Shown here: one piece after another, positions 60,657-64,000 of the stretch
Position numbering within the stretch: the stretch's first letter is position 1
Layout of the letters: each line of letters starts with the position of its first letter
Source: Cryptomeria japonica
Lineage: Eukaryota > Streptophyta > Pinopsida > Cupressales > Cupressaceae
Assembly: GCF_030272615.1 (NCBI RefSeq)
Contig: NC_081414.1
Coordinates: forward strand, 340,174,502-340,238,501
Direction of reading: 5' to 3'
Length of the DNA: 64,000 bases
Notes under the pieces: model-generated
Seen by the model: only the letters and a program-made list of their open reading frames with translations
What the model was told of the DNA's origin: nothing
Databases searched by the model: none
Position numbers and translations under genes: made by a program

Positions 60657-61826
60657 TAGGTAAAGCAGGATAGGAATCGAAAGGCACTTGCCTAGTGTCC
60701 CCATAGGAACTGGAGTATTTATTCTGAAGTAACCTTTTCAACTAAACTTGATTGAAAGATAGAGAAAGATTCTATACGTAACATTGGTGGGGGGCCCCTA
60801 CTATTCTATGGGCTGTTACGTATAGAATCTGGCCAACCACCTGCCGGGGCGGGCACTAGAATTCAGGGCCAAAACTAACAACTATAATTCTGGGTGGGGG
60901 GGAGTTATGGTTCAGGGCAACCTTCTCTTTTTTTCAATAATTGAGTTGGGAATGAAAAGTTTATGCATGCCCGTCTCGCGGGATCGAAGTGACTCGATCG
61001 ACCCGTTCAACACGCTCGACCTAGAATGAGAAGGGTTGGGCTGTCCCGGCTGGGATAGGAATGGATTGGAATGGGAAAGTACCCTTGATGCCTGTATTCA
61101 CTCGGTTGAGGCCCTCTGCCTGAGAGAGATGGTTTTCAAGTAGGAGAGATAGTGAAGGCCCTCGAATCGAGAGTGCCAGAGGGGGCTTCGAATTGGCCTG
61201 CCTTCCTTATAATGCTTTCCTCTCATAAAATAGCTATTTCAGCCAAGCTTTCCAACTCTATCTCTTCCCACCCACCCCCCCTACTATTTGAAGGGAATCA
61301 GCTTGCTAGAGTATTATTAATTAACTTGCTATAATAATGAATAAGCTTGCCCCTTTTGTCCTCCCACCCACCCCGTACGGCAGGAATTCTAGGCAGGCGG
61401 GTGGAATTCGAACCAACCTGGGGTGGGGGGGAAGCCCTTCAAATAGTAGGGGTTTGGATCAATAACCCGAGCCCCGAATAAGAAGTGGTCGTGAGTGCTC
61501 ATGTTCCTATGCGAGCGATGAGAAAGACTTCGACGATAGATAGGAGGGGCCCACCCGTGCAAAGATTCCTTAATGCCTCCACCTTGGGACAGCCTACTCA
61601 AACCATATCAACATTGAATATTTCGCTCTACTCGGCCCTCTGGCACTATTATTGATCAAAAAACCACTTGGGCATTAAAGAAATCAAGCCCTCGATCGAA
61701 TCAGCGGAATAGCGGGATGGGAAGGATGGATCAACCACTACTTCTCCTTGTCGGGGTAAGGCGGGCATCAAATCCTAATCGATTCGGGTGGGCCCCTACT
61801 ATTCTATGGTGGAGGATCAACTTAAT

Positions 61827-62560
61827 ATTTCTTGGGGGCAATGGTACATGAGATTGGTTCAGATTCGCGTACCAAATCAATTCTAAAATCAATGTCCTTC
61901 TTAAGAGGCATTCTCAGAATCTCACTTGAAAAGACATCCAAAAACTCTTTTAATAAGGGATGATCATCGAGGAATACCTCTTGAATCACATCCATTTCCA
62001 AGTCATTCACTGTCACATCAAACAACTAGCATCCCTGGCACATACATCGTTTTAGTTGCATAGCTGAAATCGGGCATAGAGACACAAGTCTCTAGATGCC
62101 AACCGCTTCTACCAAACTACCAGAACGGTCCAAACACTTTACTGACTTATTTTGGCAATCTATGATTGCCGATTGGCTGACAACCAATCCATGCCCAAGA
62201 CAATATCATAGGAACCCAAAGGCATGATATGAAGATCCACAGAGGTACGAAGGGCACCAATCTATTGTTCACATCCACGAACCAAGGATTCTACCGAAAC
62301 CTTCACCCCTGAAGCCAATTCTACTTGCCACCTAACACCCTGCTCTACTGCCGCTAGTCCACATCGCTTAACAATAGAAGGTGTAATAAAAGAATTAGAT
62401 GCACCAGAACCAAATAAGATAATTACAATATTACCATGCAACACACTTGATGTCTCCACTAAAGTACTTTGATGTTCTGCTTGGTGGTTGTCAACCGTTG
62501 CATGGATCTTGTGGCTCCTACCGACATCTCCAACTGTAGGCTCTAAAGTAGTTGGCCTAT
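61827..62560 (-). pseudogene. Ty3/gypsy protease and start of RT
   Basis: Minus strand, upstream part of pol. Protease: VLHGNIVIILFGSGASNSFI and TPSIVKRCGLAAVEQGVRWQ at about 62,455-62,330. The catalytic motif is normally DSGA but reads GSGA, so the active-site Asp is lost by an A to G change. Then comes a broken stretch (62,260-62,030), and at 62,025-61,827 VIQEVFLDDHPLLKEFLDVF and RMPLKKDIDFRIDLVRESEP, the usual lead-in to gypsy RT. The frame stops four bases into the inserted DNA. Confidence 0.85.
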
Positions 62561-63513
62561 AGCTGGATCCCCGAGTACCCTTCTGAGGGCAATATCTAGC
62601 AATGTGACCCTACTAACTGCAAAAGAAATATCTCGTACTCCGGCCGAAACCACCACCCCAGAAGGTGCACTCAACTACTAATGACCACCTCTACTAGCTA
62701 TTGTCTGTGTACTATGAGAAGGCTAGTCATTACGGTCACGCTTGTTCCTCTTCCAATTTCTATTCTTTCCTAACTGAGCACCCTCATTCTGCTGATAGTA
62801 AGAGTTATTACGCTTCAAATGATGCTACTGCTAACCACAGAATGATCTCACTCCTTGAGTCTGTGCTTCTCTAGAACCTTGACCGCTAGCGGGTTTATTA
62901 CCAGTCTACACTCCAGTGTGAGCCCCATGTACCCTAGCAAGTTTCTCCTTAACCAAACAAGATTTCTCAACTGCAACCTCCATGGTCTTAGGTTCAAAAA
63001 CCCACACGTCTCCACTGATCTGATCATTGAGACCCTTGATAAAGTGCTGCACTAACATGGTCTCATCATCTCCAATACCTGCATATCTCTTGAGCTCATA
63101 GAAATGATACTCATACTGCTCTACTAACATGGATAACTGACACAAATCATGGAACTCATCTTCTCTACGCTGCCTCCAATGATCCGATAGGAATCGTGTT
63201 TGAAATCGTTCCACAAACACTCCCAAGAGATGGTGCTAATATCTAGGTGAATCTTCTACTCTTCTAACTGCTACTAGGTTGATGCAAAACCCCTTAGATG
63301 CATGATTGCACATCTTGCCTTAGTATTGGTACTGAAAGGATGCATTGTGAAACATCGGTCTAGCTCTATCAGCCAATTCTTTGCCTCAAGACTAGTTTCA
63401 ACGCCATTGAATTTAGGAGGCTGAGTTCTCATCAAGTCTATCATGTATGAAGCCTCCTGTTTTGTCATGTCATTTATAGGTCTCACAGGCGACCTCTCAC
63501 GAGCCCCATTCTC
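62560..63513 (-). pseudogene. Ty3/gypsy gag
   Basis: Minus strand. ENGARERSPVRPINDMTKQE at about 63,510-63,460, then LMRTQPPKFNGVETSLEAKN and WLIELDRCFTMHPFSTNTKA (capsid start), stop, FQTRFLSDHWRQRREDEFHD and EYHFYELKRYAGIGDDETML (63,200-63,070), FIKGLNDQISGDVWVF, and the zinc-knuckle end GHIARYCPQKG near 62,600. The knuckle has stops in the place of its second Cys region. The gag start lies to the right and is cut by the element at 63,514. Confidence 0.8.
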
Positions 63514-64000
63514 TGTTAGGACCCGGAGGCAACTGAGAGGGGGGGGGTGTGAATCAGTTGTCTATTAATTTCAACCCAAATATAACTTAATCAAACTTGA
63601 TGCATAATATCGGTAAACCAAACTTAATGCATAATACCAGTAAACCAAACTTAATGCCAGTTGATAGTTTAACAGTTAATAATAGTACCGGTAAAGTTTA
63701 ATGCATGAAACAGAAAGACAAATAACATCCACAACACATAACATAAATATTTGTACATGGAAACCCTGTAAGGAGAAAAACCACGGTGGGAAACCTTACC
63801 CACAATCAGATGATACTACTGCAGATAGTATGTGTGTACAAATGGGTTCTGCACATGCAAAAATACCAACTGCCTAGAGTTCATTGCTCAATCACAAAAT
63901 GGGAGTCACACTGACAAAAATTGGATGGTTAAATCCAATGATAATGTACTGCTCAAAATAACATCATCATATGTTGGATTCAATACCAGTTAAGCTCTGA
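63514..64000 (-). mobile_element. Another LTR element, inserted into gag (partial)
   Basis: Gag sequence stops at a TGTTAGGACCCGG end. The reverse complement of the first 45 bp (a gattcac...ccccccctctcag...cctaaca end) resembles the right end of the solo LTR at 41,536-44,039, so this is a relative in the opposite direction. Tandem accaaacttaatgc units follow at 63,615-63,660, and tgggaaacc/gagaaaaacca motifs near 63,775. The rest lies outside the window. Confidence 0.65.

Larger units (their letters stand above)
50760..61810. repeat. Dispersed short modules within the insertion
   Basis: At least two dozen copies of CCCTACTATTCTATGG or its complement and variants (for example 51,555, 52,757, 53,093, 55,480, 56,195, 60,797, 61,793; with CAATTC at 52,458, 55,567, 57,420, 57,540, 60,467). 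About eight copies of CATGTTACGTATAGAATC or complement (53,036, 57,315, 58,410, 59,080, 60,770, 60,822). About ten copies of a TAATTAATcaGCTTGCTAG type (52,911, 55,640, 59,107, 59,195, 61,300). Runs of GGGTGGGTGGGAGG often flank them. Confidence 0.85.
49997..61826. mobile_element. 11.8-kb organelle-like (mitochondrial?) insertion in the gypsy pol gene
   Basis: A block that differs sharply from both flanks: GC-richer, many G or C runs of 6-9, and full of short shuffled repeat modules in both orientations, as in gymnosperm mitochondrial intergenic DNA. The gypsy pol frame stops at 61,824 and resumes at 49,996. AAT is present at both junctions (49,994-49,996 and 61,824-61,826); taking it once rejoins the two pol parts in frame at the expected point of the RT N-terminus. 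No tRNA, rRNA or known mitochondrial protein gene was recognised, so the organelle assignment rests on style only; an unknown nuclear repeat or an assembly join are alternatives. Confidence 0.65.

Noticed and set aside
61385-61440. tRNA-like T-arm (ggttcgaattcc on the minus strand)
   Set aside because: The stem next to the loop does not pair and no matching acceptor or anticodon arm could be found.
49997-61826. Plastid or bacterial origin of the inserted block
   Set aside because: No plastid gene, operon or ribosomal sequence is recognisable over almost 12 kb, which would be unlikely for plastid DNA; gene density is far too low for bacterial DNA.

Overview
The window reads as nuclear DNA of a seed plant with a large, transposon-rich genome. 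A gymnosperm (conifer-like) is my best guess, from the decayed LINEs and Ty3/gypsy elements, the nested insertions and a roughly 5.9 kb intron in a tiny gene. Nothing looks bacterial. The only gene that looks intact and host-encoded is a small conserved plant protein of 104 residues at 35,949-36,263, probably preceded by a 5'-UTR intron from about 30,001 to 35,857. Almost everything else is mobile-element sequence in various stages of decay.

Layout. 1-5,010: the 3' part of an LTR retrotransposon on the + strand, with a broken plant-mobile-domain ORF in antisense (1,141-3,030), two tandem-repeat blocks, a polypurine tract and an LTR starting at 4,234. 5,010-8,380: AT-rich, no gene. 8,385-10,000: degraded LINE. 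10,290-11,935: broken ORFs of an unidentified element on the - strand. 12,575-20,012: a 5'-truncated LINE on the + strand, split in its zinc-binding domain by about 4 kb of other element sequence that carries eleven copies of a 33-nt dyad-symmetric motif at 166-177 bp spacing. 20,573-28,255: a near full-length LINE on the - strand (ORF1, endonuclease, RT, zf-RVT, RNase H and an unexplained C-terminal extension). 28,505-29,190: polypyrimidine tract. 29,200-36,600: the host gene and its long intron, which holds a transposon-like block with a perfect 33-bp inverted repeat. 38,600-39,960: LINE tail fragment.

40,790 to 63,513 is one Ty3/gypsy chromovirus-like retrotransposon on the - strand: gag and protease at the right, RT, RNase H, integrase and a chromodomain-like tail in the middle, polypurine tract at 47,272, and a 3' LTR from 47,271 down to 40,790. 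A 2.5 kb solo LTR (41,536-44,039) with a 5-bp target duplication sits in that LTR. The pol gene is broken by an 11.83 kb block (49,997-61,826) of quite different DNA. That block is GC-richer, packed with short shuffled repeat modules, and organelle-like (probably mitochondrial) in style, although I recognise no mitochondrial gene in it. Removing it restores the pol frame at a 3-bp AAT microhomology. This looks like a large organelle-to-nucleus insertion captured at a double-strand break in a retrotransposon, and it is the most interesting object here together with the 33-nt dyad array.

The element genes do not work together now: all pol and gag ORFs have stops, frameshifts or lost catalytic residues. 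All numbers were read by eye; no similarity search was run.
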